Below, one piece after another: positions 24,001 to 35,524 of a stretch of DNA of 64,000 bases. The position numbers and the translations under genes are program-made. Source of the stretch: Euphorbia lathyris (Eukaryota; Streptophyta; Magnoliopsida; Malpighiales; Euphorbiaceae); contig NC_088910.1 in the NCBI RefSeq assembly GCF_963576675.1, positions 89,658,104 to 89,722,103 of the forward strand, written 5' to 3'. The notes under the pieces were generated by a model. It was not told the origin of the DNA. It saw nothing but the letters and a program-made list of their open reading frames with translations, and ran no database searches. Positions within the stretch are counted from its first letter, which is position 1; each line of letters starts with the position of its first letter.

Positions 24001-24244
24001 TATGGAGCGAATGTGTCTACCAGATGGACCTGTTACTCGAGCACGTGCTAAGCAGTTTGAAGAGGAGCTCCAAACATATATGGTGCAAATGTTAGATATG
24101 TCGGACCAAATTGACACAGGTGGAATTCATGAAGCTATAACTTTTTCATACCTCTCGGATTACTCAGAAAGCGGGTATATCAAAGAAACCAAACACGGAC
24201 TAAACGAATCGAGCGGTGAAATTAATTCAAAAATTACTATATGA
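24001..24244 (+). pseudogene. C-terminal tail of a gypsy polyprotein
   Basis: The frame contains LPDGPVTRARAKQFEEEL, the characteristic C-terminal tail of many plant Ty3/gypsy polyproteins, then ends in a stop at 24242. It lies directly upstream of an LTR on the same strand, as pol normally lies before the 3' LTR. Everything upstream in this pol is missing. Confidence 0.65.
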
Positions 24245-24280
24245 ATTTTAATGATTTGGATTTATGGGAAAAGAAATTAA

Positions 24281-24794
24281 TGTGAATTGGACAAGGCCAA
24301 AACCCATCCGACACAAGCATGGGAAGACACAAGCATGGGAAGAAATAGTTGGTAAGGAAACAACACAAACAAAGAACAATTAAATCTTTTGTTTGTATGC
24401 AACAGAATTGTATTTTATCAAGTCAACTATGGCTGCAAGCAACCTTATCAATTCATAGTTATGGACAGCCGAATTTTATATTAATTCAACACTCTGAATC
24501 AACGCGGTTGTAATTCTTTATATATGTAGGTTTGATTTCTGTTTGTAAGGCAGCTTTTTCTATCTTAATAAAAACATTACTCTTAAGAGTTTGTGAGTGG
24601 TTTCTCTTGTGTTCTTTGGGGCACTACTTTGAACAGTTCGGGATTAAATCTTTAACTGTTGGAGACTGGGATCGGGTCTTTACAACTTAGTTTTGTAAGG
24701 GTTCTTTTCTGTCCGACCCTAATTCGTTAGAGTTCCTAGGGATCAAATTTAGTTGTCGGGTTTTCGAGGCACTGTTCCTCGTGGGTTCGCATCA
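24281..24794 (+). repeat. LTR of a plus-strand gypsy element, flanked by internal sequence on both sides
   Basis: A 514-bp candidate LTR starts TGTGAATTGG after a purine-rich GGGAAAAGAAA and ends CGCATCA just before a primer site. The end is firm; the start is my best guess. Pol tail lies to its left and gag to its right. Confidence 0.6.
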
Positions 24795-24797
24795 GTT

Positions 24798-24809
24798 TGG
24801 TATCAGAGC
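24798..24809 (+). promoter_or_regulatory. Primer-binding site for initiator tRNA-Met
   Basis: TGGTATCAGAGC, three bases after the LTR end, which supports the LTR boundary at 24794 and the plus orientation. Confidence 0.9.
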
Positions 24810-25492
24810 CGAGCTCTAACTTTTCAGGTTTTAACTATTCGTAATTATTATTATTATTTTGTTTTTGTTATTTTTTTTCTTTCTTATCAAATTTCGGAAA
24901 TTAAGATTTCTGTTTATTTTAGAATTTTGAATCATTAGCTTAATATTATCAATATTTCCTTGAGTTCTGTGTTTAAAAAAAACGAAAGAGCAAGAAAAAA
25001 AGAAAACAGAAAAAAGCAAAGTGTGTGTGACTTTGAGAAAGGAAAAAAAAGAAAAAAAAATTGAAGTTGATATTAAAAGAAGAAAAAAAAACAAAAAAAA
25101 GAGTTACAGAAACTCATATTTAAGCTTAGTTTCATTTTTATTTTTCTTTTATTTTGTGTTTCTTCTTATATATTAAATTCCTAAATCGTCAACAGTACAC
25201 TTTGGTCCTCGAGTTGTTTATCCGCGTTTCGTTCATTGTTTAACCTTTTGCTTCTTAGGTTGTAAGGTTGAATTTTGGTTTTTGACTATTGGAGTTTTAA
25301 AACTGAATTTGTTTTATTGAGTTCTTTAAAGAACACTATAAGAGAAATCGAGCGGTAAAAGGCAGAGCGGTGAGCATATCAGAGAGAATAGCCGAAAATT
25401 TGAGTGAAACACCGAGTGAATTGTGAGTTTTGTTTAAATTTGTTTTATTATTATTATTATCAGCATTTTTATTGTTTTCTTTTTGATTAATA

Positions 25493-26000
25493 ATGGTGGA
25501 AGATCAAGTATTAACCATGTTAAATCGATTGATGGAACGTATAGACGCCATGGAGGAAAATCATCGAGTTGCTCTAGAAGAAAATCGAGTTGGTGGGGAA
25601 AATCGGCGTGATAATGAAGAAAGACGGAATAGACAGCGGGATGATAATGCACAGGGGTCTTGGAAATGTAAAACTGGTAATTCCCTCGTTCAATGGTAAA
25701 AGCGATCCTGAGGCTTACCTAGAATGGGAGAAAAAGATTGAACTCATATTCGACTGTCACAATTATTCAGAGGAGAAGAAGGTGAGAGCAGCAGTAATTG
25801 AGTTCACGGATTATGCATTAGTTTGGTGGGATCAACTTGTCACCACGAGAACCAGATGTAGAGAGCCGCAAGTTGACACGTGGGATGAAATGAAAACTGT
25901 TATGAGAAAGCGGTTTGTCCCTAATGACTACTATGAAGGTTTATATAGAAAATTGCAAGTCCTTCAACAAGGTTCAAAGAGTGTAGAGGCGAAGGGCCAC
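25493..26000 (+). pseudogene. Gypsy Gag N-terminal half, frameshifted and truncated
   Basis: The frame from ATG 25493 encodes a Glu/Arg-rich coiled N-terminus (LNRLMERIDAMEENHRVA). It shifts frame near 25660-25690 and continues in a second frame with the Retrotrans_gag domain: IPSFNGKSDPEAYLEWEKKI, then YALVWWDQL, then WDEMKTVMRKRFVP. It stops matching Gag at about 25998, where the minus-strand Tat sequence resumes. It belongs to the same element as the LTR and primer site upstream. Confidence 0.8.
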
Positions 26001-26260
26001 GACGTAATGATCCTATTGAATGGGGCACCCGAGGCGTGGTAAGTGTTGGCAGGGACTTGGCAGCTTCGCACAATTTTTCTCGCGTCAGAGTCCATTGTCT
26101 GCCAGTACAACCCTTGGAGCCGTGCTTTTCGCACGATGGTGCGAGCTCCTTGGTGGGAACCGCAGACCCCCTAGTGGATTTCTTTTAGGCAGTGATCCCC
26201 CCTCTTCCTCTGATATACACTTCAACCACGGTTGTGAAGAAGCCTTGTGATACAAAATGC
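26001..26260 (-). pseudogene. Tat integrase N-terminal zinc region, decayed
   Basis: The minus strand keeps the recognisable frame of the gypsy integrase N-terminus, including RCISEEEGG-like sequence, then a degraded zinc-binding segment, ending at a SWPFA-like residue run at the junction near 26000. Several frameshifts are present. Assignment rests on position between RNase H and the junction plus short matches. Confidence 0.5.
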
Positions 26261-26366
26261 CATCGTGAAAGGCATATCGCCAGGATCGTCGAATGACCAG
26301 TGAAGCCTGAACCTTATCTTCTGGGAGCAGCCCATTACATAGGAATTTGATTATATCGCTCCTCCA

Positions 26367-27372
26367 TCATGACGTTCTTGCATCAGCTTCGCTAATATGA
26401 AGTGAAGACTCTTCTCGTATTGCTGGGGTCGAGGCTACTTCGATGAGGGTATGCGGGTCACTAGATTGCTCGGTGATGCCGTCAACTTCCTCATTTTCCT
26501 CCCGTGGGATAAGGAGGAGAGCGAAGGTGACGCCTTGTATTGTGAGGTTTTTTATTAAAGCTTTTACACACGCAAGGTAGAGGAGCATGACTGGGTCTTT
26601 GGCCTTGCAGGGTCCGTTAACATGACAAACCACCAGCTTGGAATCGGAGTAGATGGTGAGGTTCCTGTTAATAATACCCTTGCCAGAGTGAGGGCCACGA
26701 TCAGTGCTTCATATTCTGCCTGGTTGTTTGTTGTTGGGAAATCAAGCCACATAGCGTATCGGAGATGAAGGTTGTAAGGACCTCGAATGGCAACCTCTGC
26801 CCCTGCTCGGCCTGGGCCGTAGGAACCATCAATGCTCATACTCTATTGATCGGGAGTGGGTACCTCTGGTGATGACAGTTCCGTTGCTTCCGCAGGTCCT
26901 GTGAATTCAAGGATGAAGTCTGACAATACTTGTGCCTTGATCGTGGTCTTTGGCTCGAAGCGAATATCGAATTGGGAAAGACGGATTGACCAGTTCGTGA
27001 TTCTTTTAGAGACCTCGGGCTTCTGCACTGCCCTCTTCAAATGATAGTTGGTCCTTATCACAACTGTGTGGACCTAGAAGTATGGTCGTAGTCATTCCAC
27101 GGCGTGCAAAATTGTGTCTTTTCGACAACCGTGTAGCAGGTTTCGGCTGCCTTGAGGACCTTGCTAAGAAAGTAGACCGGGATGACTTCTTTTGCCCTCG
27201 ATTGCATCAGTACTATTGCAATGGCTTCCTCTGCGATGGTAAAGTATAGGTGGAGATCTCCACCCAGAGTTGGAACAGACAGCAGTGGTGGGGAGGTGAG
27301 GAATGCTTTGATGGCCTCGAATGCCGCTTGACAGTCCGTCGACCAGGTGGAAGGGTGCTCCTTCTTGAGCAC
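26367..27372 (-). pseudogene. Tat RNase H and second (archaeal-like) RNase H
   Basis: Frame 27372-27058 carries the RT connection and the first RNase H (STWSTDCQAAFEAIKAFL; LHLYFTIAEEAIAIVLMQ). Frames 27061-26367 carry the tether (WSIRLSQFDIRFEPKTTIKA) and a second RNase H (SIDGSYGPGRAGAEVAI; FPTTNNQAEYEALI with its catalytic Glu). Two successive RNase H domains are a known hallmark of the Tat lineage. Three frames are needed to read through, so it is broken. Confidence 0.78.
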
Positions 27373-27459
27373 TCTATAGAATGGGAGACATCGTTGTGCG
27401 GAGCAGGAGATGAAACATCCAAGTGCGATTAATCATCCGTTCAGCCGTTGTACTTCCTG

Positions 27460-28300
27460 TAAGTTGCACGGGGGATGCATCCCCAACACTACTTTGATTT
27501 TTAGTGGGTTAGGCTCGATTCCTCGTTCTGAGACAACGTAACCCAGGAATTTTCCTAATCAGATGTCGAAAAATCATTTCTCGGGGTTCAACTTGAGGTT
27601 GTACTTATATAAAATGGTGAGGACCTCGGCCAAGTCCCGAGGGTGATCGTCCTCATTGGCGCTTAAAACAATCATGTCGTCTATATAGACTTGAACTGTT
27701 TTACCGATGAGGCCGGCGAATATTTTGTCGATCAGCCATTGATAGGTCACCCCGACATTCTTCAGCCCTAAGGGCATGACATTATATCAATAGGTGCATT
27801 CGTGCGTAATGAAGGAGGTCTTTTCAGCATCTGCGGGATCCATCAGGATTTGCTGGAAACCTACGACGGTGTCGAATTGCGACAAGATTTTTCGACCAGC
27901 TGTTTGATCGACCAGCTGATTCGATATTAGGTAGAGGATAGCAATCTTTAGGGAAGGCTTTATTAATATCGGTGAAATCAACACACATACAGTACTTCCC
28001 GCTGGGTTTCTTTAGAAGAACTACATTAGAAAGCTAGTCTAGGTAGTGTACCTCTCGAATGAATTTTACAGTGAGGGGCTTGTGTATTTCTGCCTTGACT
28101 GTAGCCTGCTTGTCCGGAGCCTGTAGGTGCTTCTTATGCTTGATGGGTGCGAAGTCCGGGTCGATGTCAAGTTTATGAGTGGCCATTTCCGGCGACACTC
28201 CCGTGATGTCCTCGGCGCTCCGGGCGAAAACATTAACATTTTGGCGGAGGACCTCTTGGATGGCTTTTGCGAGGCTAGGCTACAAATGGGTGCCGATGCT
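27460..28300 (-). pseudogene. Tat reverse transcriptase
   Basis: Frame 27777-27574 contains MPLGLKNVGVTYQWLIDKIF and the active site VYIDDMIVLS. Frame 27984-27787 and the region up to 28300 hold the N-terminal fingers (FQQILMDPADAEKTSFITHE). Separated frames and at least one stop show that the gene is dead. Confidence 0.78.
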
Positions 28301-28303
28301 GGC

Positions 28304-28826
28304 CTATCGCATGTCTTCTAGATGGCAGCCAACCACGGGTTCAATGGGCGTGGGATTGTATCCTCGCATGTCCATGAGGTCGATGTCGAGGTACATTACC
28401 GCTCGAGGCTGAGTAGCCTGCCATTGAATCTTTTTTGCCAACATTCTATCGCCAGTGATGGTGATATGATCATTGAGGCATGGTAGGTTCAAGCAAAGGT
28501 CGGAGATATCAATGGTGGCCCTTATGGCAACAAGTAAGGGTCTCCCCAAGATTGCGTTGTAAGCTAGTGGGATGTCCACCACTACCCATTCAGCTATGTT
28601 CTCGATCTCCTTATTGCCCTGGGACAATACTACTGGCAGGGAGATGACTGATTTCACGGGAACTTCGATGTCGGAAAGCCCGACCAGGGGAAAGTTGCCC
28701 CTCTTGCATGGCCTCGTTGACCCCCTTTATGGCATTTAGCGCTACCGATGTGAGCAAATTCATGGAGCTCCTCATGTCCACCAGGATCTGGTGCATATTG
28801 TAGTTAGCGATTTTGAAAGTAACCAC
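28304..28826 (-). pseudogene. Tat aspartic protease region
   Basis: Two frames (28826-28611 and 28657-28304) cover the protease. The active-site region reads ILVDMRSSMNLL, where a Gly is expected after the Asp-Ser/Thr pair; the key triplet is damaged. The flap and C-terminal region WVVVDIPLAYNAILGRPLL is well preserved. It lies between gag and RT as expected. Confidence 0.7.
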
Positions 28827-29035
28827 CAGGGCCTCAGAATGGGGAGTCTATAGAGGGGGACAGAGAGTGAGTGCTTCGTCCGGCGTCTTTCTTTTGCAAG
28901 ACGAGTTCTAGGGTCCGCTATGGGCTGGGGCTCCTTCCCTAATGATGTGGATCTCCCCCTGGTACCTTGGCTTCTTTGCTTCCTCGGCTCCTGTGTGATC
29001 TATTTGCCTCGGGCTGTGCTCTCGCTATTTGGAGG

Positions 29036-29636
29036 TAGACCCGGCAAAGCGACGCACGACCCAATGACATGATACGAACACAATACGCTTTTTTAGTGTT
29101 AGTGTTTAGGGTTTTATGACACGACACGAAAGTTGACATGACACAAAATGACACGTTAATTTTCATGTCATGTTCGTGTCAACCCGAAAACACGAAACTG
29201 ACCTGAAATTTAATTAAAAATATTTGATTATGCTATTTTGATGGATGTTAAACCTAAATATTTTTAGTTTGTGTGTTTATGGATGTTTTAAATTTATTTT
29301 GATGGATTTGAAACATATTTCAGATTGTAATAATTATCTTAACTTATTAGGTTTTAATTTTTCAAATTATGAATTTGAAGTAAAGTTCAAAATATTTGGA
29401 ATGACAGGTCGGGTCGTGTTAGACAGGTCGTGTTGAGCATGTTAGGTCGTGTAGGTCGTGTCAATTTAATTGGTTGTGTAAAAAATTCGTGTCGTGTCAT
29501 GTTTACCGTGTCAAGAACAGGTCGTGTTCGTGTTCTGATTTTTTGACACGAAAAGTTTTCGTATCGTGTTCGTGTTTCAGGTTTTGATACGAACCCGAAA
29601 CCTGACACGACACGAACACGAAAATTGCCAGGTCTA
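29036..29636. mobile_element. hAT-type MITE with perfect 8-bp duplication, inside Tat gag
   Basis: A 601-bp insertion starts TAGACCCGGCA and ends TGCCAGGTCTA (11-bp inverted ends, one mismatch). The 8-bp duplication tttggagg is perfect at 29028-29035 and 29637-29644. Both arms are rich in GACACGA/TCGTGTC motifs, giving a long subterminal foldback; the centre is AT-rich. No transposase is encoded. Confidence 0.93.
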
Positions 29637-29644
29637 TTTGGAGG

Positions 29645-31073
29645 GCTTCGGAAGGGCTCTTTGCTCCATGATCTTGCCAATTTCTTTCTGCAACTGGTGA
29701 CACTTCTCCATTGAGTGCGGAGGATTTGTGGTACTTGCAGTACTGCTCTTTCTCAGTGCGAAAATGCCCTTTATCCGCTTGTGATGGAGACCCTCCGAGC
29801 CGTCGAGATCCTAGCGATGAAGCGTAGTGCACTTCCTTGCCATGAGCTCTATCGGTTCTTCGATCCTGGGGTATTGGCTCCCCGCGTGGGTGGTAAGGTA
29901 AGGGAGCTTATTCTTTGCATACTCTTCCCGTTTCGCGTGGCTTGGCCGGGGCCTTACCCTTCTCTTCCCTCCTCGAGTCACATTTGGCCTTGTCTTTTTC
30001 TGATTCCTCGTACCCCATAGGACGATCACAATCATCATAACGCATAAATGTCTAAGCCATTGTCATAAGCTCTTCGAAAGACCGGGGCATCTTTCTGAAA
30101 CACTTATGTTTCAGGGGTTCGCATGATGTTCCTTTGGCCAGGGCATCGTGTGCGACCTCTAGGTTCAGGCCCTTGACCTGCGAAGCCATATGATGGAACC
30201 TCAAGAGGAAATTGCACAAAGGTTCCATGGCCCATTGTTTGAGTTCGTTGAGGTCCGATCTTATCTTTCCGACCTTGGCCGCGGTGGCGACTCGTGAGAG
30301 AAAAAGGTCCTTGAGCAGATTAAAGGAATCAATGGACTCCAGTGCGAGCCCTCGGTACCATTCTTGTGCGCTTCCTGAAAGGGTCGTGGGAAAAACCTTG
30401 CACATAACGTCTTCGCCCTTGGAATAGAGGTTTATGGTGCTCATGAAAGAAGCCATGTGGTCATTGGGGTCCTCGGTATCTGTGTATTGTGACAGTCGAG
30501 GTGCCTTCCAGTCGTGGGGAAAATGGGTCTCAATGATTCGCTGGACCAGCAGGGTCTTGCTAGACGTCACACTTCCCCCCATCACCCCCCCAGGGCCTTT
30601 TTGTCCAGGAAGCGTTGGATTTTGGCTTCCAAAAGCTCCTCCATATCTGCCATGGATGCGGGCTCAGAAGCCACGGTTCGGTGAACTTGTTCGGGCACCG
30701 CCACCGGGGTGCTTTGAGTTGGGATGGCTGGACCGGATCCCCCCGCGTCGGGCCTGGGGCCCGGGGGCACAGCAGTTTTCTTGAGGTACTACCAAATCTT
30801 CGCATTCTCATCCTGCAAGCTCCTCTACTGTTCGATGATCTTCATATGGGCGGCGGTTTGAGCTACCTACGCTGTCTGGAAACCCCGAATCGCGCTTATG
30901 AGCTGCGACGTGTTGTATGCCTCTTCTTCCACAGGGTCTACCTCTTCTAGCAAAGGTTCTAGGTTCCTCAGGGAGACCGAGATACCGGAGATGGGCCGAC
31001 GCTCGTTTGAAACGGAGCTAGTTCCGCCCGTCGTTATTTCTCTTGAGGGTGTAGTTTCAACTGGGCTTTCCAT
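29645..31073 (-). pseudogene. Tat Gag
   Basis: Gag starts at the ATG at 31073 and passes through an acidic, Pro-rich N-terminus. The central Retrotrans_gag domain is in frame 30585-30052 (DPNDHMASFMSTINLYSKG; AQEWYRGLALESIDSFNLL; ELKQWAMEPLCNFLLRFHHM). A C-terminal zinc-binding segment with YCKYHK lies near 29750, interrupted by frameshifts. The hAT MITE lies just after this zinc segment. Confidence 0.78.
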
Positions 31074-31099
31074 TGTTCCGAAATTCCTGGAGTCACTCG

Positions 31100-31431
31100 T
31101 AGTCCACGCTCACCGCACTAAATAATCGGGTATGGATTTAATAGTGCTTCAAGATGTACTGGGGTCAGTTGCAAGGTGTAGCTTCCGATGTCAACATCCC
31201 TATCGTGGGTTCAGACCCTGGGAACACTCTGACGATCAAGTTAGTAAGAGTATAGGCGAGGTACTTAAACAGGGGATAAGTGAGTGAGAGAGAATCTATC
31301 CTTTTGGAGCTCTTTGTGTGAACCTTTATAAGAGGTAGTGTGGACTCATTGTATTGGACCTATCTTGGATGGACTAGGATTCTTGTGGGCCTGGTCCACA
31401 ATCCTAATCACCATATATCAAAACTTGTACA
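31100..31431 (-). repeat. Leader and probable 5' LTR end of the Tat element
   Basis: Upstream of gag the minus strand has TTATAAAGG (near 31325-31335), a possible TATA box, and a GC-richer leader. A TGTACAAG at 31431-31424 could be the LTR start. No second copy was found to confirm the LTR. Confidence 0.4.
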
Positions 31432-31443
31432 ACTTGTAATTCA

Positions 31444-33093
31444 ATGTTTCCTCTTGATTTATAGGTAGTAGCTGCCATAGACATTTCTTATATAGTATCT
31501 AAATTTTGATATTCTGCTACTCCATCTGTATTCAACTCATATAATGAGTCATCATCATATCTGGCTTGAACTATATTCCTTTCATTATATTGAACATAAG
31601 GTGGTGTTGGTCGGGGATAAAAAATTATGTTTCAAGTCTTAGACTATACATATTAAACCATATTTTTTGAAAAGTAAATTGTTCCTCTAAATTTATTGTA
31701 TTCGTTCATCATCGTTTCTGATTGGATATTCTTATTAATAACTGCAATTTGTTTCTCTTTTAATTTATCGTTTATGCTTAATAATGATAATTTTTCTTTG
31801 AATTTCCTTAGAATTAAATCTTCACCTTTTAGACTAATCATTGTTCCTATGGAGAATTCAAACGGCTTAAATAAGGAAGATTCTCCATTTACCAATTTTG
31901 AAGAACTTGGGAACGACCCTAATTTACTACAGTATATCATTTGTATTAGAATCTTATACTATAGATTCTACACTATTTAACTAAGTAACTATTGTATTTG
32001 GAATCTGATTCGTATAATTATTTTGTAATATAACATGTTGTGCTTTCTTATTTATGTCTACATCATTTTTTATTTCTCTAAATGGCTCAGCAATATATGT
32101 TTTTTCTTATTTTCCTATGATAATATTTTTTAAAAGTGGTTATAGCAATTAGTGTTGATTATCTATTGTAGTCCAAGTTTTAATAATTTTAGAACATGTA
32201 TTAAGTTCTTTATTAAATGGAAAGTCTATTTCATTTTCACTGTAATAGTTTTCAAACCATCAAAATAATGGAATATTAATTTCTATTTTTTCATATCTTC
32301 ATACCATATGGTTCTAAATTTATTTAATTCTTGTTGGGTAAAAGTATTAAAATACCGTTATCTCTTTTCTTTATTATTCTACTTTCAATTCCTCTTTTAA
32401 GTATTCCTTAATAATTTGAAAAATTTGCATTTTTAATTTATTTGGAAAAATGCTTCCATGTTCTTCAGTATAAATTAGTCTAGGAATATTTTCGTTAAAA
32501 TCTACTCATCTTATATCTAGATTTCTAACTGAAGCAGAACAAGGGATAGAACTAATAGAACAAGTTGAAGGCCTATTATTAGAATAAGTTGAAATTCTAG
32601 TTGGCTAAAACATATTTGTTGAAAAGTTAATCCTAACAGAATCGTCTCTCTGTTAAGTTATTGTTGAGAATTGATTATCAATATTAATAGGACTAGGTTC
32701 ACATATCTCTTTTAAATCCCAGCTTCATGATCTAGTAATTTCATTCCATTTTAGTTTTTTAGGAATATGTATATTAGAATGGCTTTATTTGCTTTAAAAT
32801 AATAGCATTTCATCTCTTTTAAGCGTCCTTTTAGATCTTGGATTTAAGGTGGTTGTCATAACTTCATAATATATTATATAAATTACTACTACGGGTCTAA
32901 CATTATCTTTCAAATTTAAGTTTTTAGTTTTAACTTTTAAGGTCAAAGTATCTAATATATTAAGAACATACAAACTTATTGAGAATCCATGATAACAATT
33001 ACAATATACAGGACCATTAGCTAAATTAGTTTATGTCATAGCCAACAAAGAATAGTAAAGTTTATATGTTTAGCATCTCTTATGTCTTAGACA
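31444..33093 (-). pseudogene. Endogenous caulimovirid-like polyprotein fragment, C-terminal part, decayed
   Basis: On the minus strand, about 33090-32700 encodes a segment resembling the 30K-superfamily movement protein of plant pararetroviruses, and about 31950-31444 encodes a coiled, Lys/Glu-rich stretch followed by the start of a coat/nucleic-acid-binding region as seen in integrated caulimovirids. The frame is closed by many stops and frameshifts; the longest open piece is 95 codons (31940-31653). The N-terminal part of the same frame lies at 42969-42608, on the far side of a Tekay retrotransposon. The assignment is from residue patterns only; no reverse transcriptase is present in the window for this element. 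It cannot be functional. Confidence 0.55.
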
Positions 33094-33098
33094 CATTA

Positions 33099-35387
33099 TG
33101 TAACATCCCCAAAACCCTAACACATGAGTCTTCCCACATTCATATATGTTTTCATGATTGAATACATACATTTTAGATTCATCTCATTGTCAGTAGAAGT
33201 TTTGTATGCATAATGCGATTATCGTGCGATTAGTAGGCGATTAGTGTGTCGTTAAGATGTAACGATTGGTTAATTGAGTTAGGACTTAAATGAATGAATG
33301 AATGAATTTATATGTCCTAAATTGATTAACTTACACTTTATGAGGGCTGAATTTGAGGTTTGTGAGAAATCATGAGGTGTCACCCCAATAGTAAGACACA
33401 ATACACCTCTTCATTTTACAAAGGATGTGCACAACTCAATCCTTATGATATTCAGCCACAATTTCGACCAAAGCTTCATCAAACCTTCCTTTTTCATGTC
33501 CTAACACCCTCCAAAGAAAAATCTTCCAATTTCTTCCATTTGCAAGCCAAACAAGTCAAGTTAGGAAGCATACTAGGTGATAGACACAAGTTGAAGGTTA
33601 GTATGTTGTTTTAGCTTGTTTTCTATGAGTTGGAGATTCTGAAATACCTAGGTATGATTATAGGATTTGTTGTGGATGAGTTGTGATTGAGTTTGTTGAG
33701 TTTTGGTGTTGTTTAAAGTGGTTATAGGCTGTCCAAATGAAAGATATGTATCAAGTGCCCTAAACAGAAATCTAGGGTACTGCTTTCAGTCATTTTGGAG
33801 CATGTTTTTCATATTGATATTGTTCGAATTTGAAGATACATAAAGAATAAACTATGTTCCTTTATGTGTTATGAAACCCTCTGTAAAATATGGGACTTTA
33901 ATTCCATATATAGAGGAAGAAAACCTAGATGGATCATGACTGCCTCGAAATGGAATGTCATGTGAGGCAGCCATGTTGATGTAGCATTTTGAGGACTTTA
34001 GACTCATAATTTAGGAAAGTTTATTATACAAAAGTGTTCCTAACTACTTGAAGTATATGTCTGTAAAAGTATTTGACAATCCATTGTGTTTAGTGTGAGC
34101 TAGGTTGAGTGAATTATGGTAGATGCAAATCTGGGTAGTCTGTTTCTTGGCTGGAAATAGGACATAATCATTTTGTATGGCATATATTGTGTAGAAGTGA
34201 TATTAATTTGAATTTTGGATATGTTATACCCATATATGTCTAGTTTCAGTAGGTTCAAGAAACAGGACATTTGGATTCATATAGAGAAAGTTATGGCAGA
34301 ATGTGTGCAAGTAGGTCATGTGATGATCTAAGACAAAAGGATTAGATTGCATGAACTTTGTGGAGTTAGTGTCTTGTAAATCATATAGCATCCTTAGTTT
34401 ATATTTTCATTAAGTTTATGTTAAGGCTAATTGGATCAATGTTATGTGACATTAGGAGGGCAAGGTGCAATTGAACGCACACCCGATCGTGTTGAATAGA
34501 TCGAACCAAGTGCGACGGTAAGCATATTGCTTATATATGTGTATGAATGTATTGTTCCTTGTGACTTATTGAGTGTGAGATGTGGTTGAATCTGATGTGA
34601 ATGATGTGAATAATGTTTGAGTGTTTGTGATACGTTATTATTGATAAGAAAGTGATATGATTGAGTATGTTGCCGTGTTATGAGTAAATACGGCATGTTG
34701 AGCCTTATGCACATACTAGAACTGAATAATGGTTGGATTATAAATTAATATGAGCTTGCTTAGATGAATATGTGAAATGGTCCAAGTTGAGAGTGCTATC
34801 CGAATATTGTGAGCCGGAAGCACATGTGTTGAGATATATGAGTACGTGAGTTGAGTGTAACTCCTCCGTAGCACAGATGATTGTATTCCGAATTTAGTGA
34901 GCCGGAATACAGATTGGGCCCAAGGACCATTTTATATATATTGTTTAAGTACAGCAAGGCCTTGCTAAAATAAGTATTATTATAATAAGTGAAACAAATG
35001 AATAAATTCTAACTTGGTACTAATGATATATTTTGCTTTGTGCTCTTTACATTACTTCTGTATATACATATATGCGTAATATGTTTATTGAGTAGGCAGC
35101 TCACCCCTTGCCAACAGATTTTACAGGTTAGGTGGAGTTCTTCTTGCTTAAGGTCGCACCAGCAGTGTCAGTCCATTCTCATCTAGGCATTTTGGAGTCT
35201 TGTGATGTACTTTTGTTTTGTAAATCCTCTATGTAGGATAATGACTTAAACGTGTATTGTAAATGCTTTCTCTTATGTATAATATGTAAAGTTTATATGA
35301 GATTGAAGTTTATATGATTGAGAATTGAAAGCATGTCTATAACTGATATTGTGTGAGATATCATGTGATCCAAGTGAGGGGGTTACA
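33099..35387 (+). repeat. 5' LTR of the Tekay element
   Basis: A 2,289-bp LTR, TGTAACATCCCC...GGGGGTTACA, with an inverted terminal TGTAAC/GTTACA. It carries a short segment (around 33995-34015) that is missing from the 3' copy. The small frames in it are not genes; the same ones recur in the 3' LTR. Confidence 0.95.
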
Positions 35388-35392
35388 TTTAG

Positions 35393-35404
35393 TGGTATCA
35401 GAGC
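35393..35404 (+). promoter_or_regulatory. Primer-binding site for initiator tRNA-Met (Tekay)
   Basis: TGGTATCAGAGC, five bases after the 5' LTR. Confidence 0.95.
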
Positions 35405-35524
35405 GGGTCTACTTTCCTAGGGATTTGGTTGTGTATGACTTGTTTTGGATTCCTAGGTTAAGACCACATAATCATATTTTCTTATGCTAAAGCATGTTGA
35501 CATGGTCATGTTTCATGTAGGGTT

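Larger units (their letters stand above)
22125..31431 (-). mobile_element. Degraded Tat-lineage Ty3/gypsy retrotransposon
   Basis: Read on the minus strand: leader/5' LTR (about 31431-31100), gag (31073-29645), protease, RT, RNase H, a second RNase H, the integrase zinc region (26260-26001) and the integrase C-terminus (22320-22125). The two RNase H modules and the Gag/protease style identify the Tat lineage. The integrase core is missing, replaced by about 3.7 kb of plus-strand LTR-element debris, and a hAT MITE sits at 29036-29636. Multiple frameshifts and stops show an old, dead copy. No 3' LTR was recognised below 22125. Confidence 0.8.

Noticed and set aside
24831..25094. 87-codon minus-strand ORF rich in Phe and Lys
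   Set aside because: Product of poly-A and poly-T tracts in the leader between primer site and gag.
34442..34714. 90-codon minus-strand ORF repeated at 41657-41929
   Set aside because: It occurs at the same place in both Tekay LTRs; it is a chance frame in duplicated non-coding DNA.
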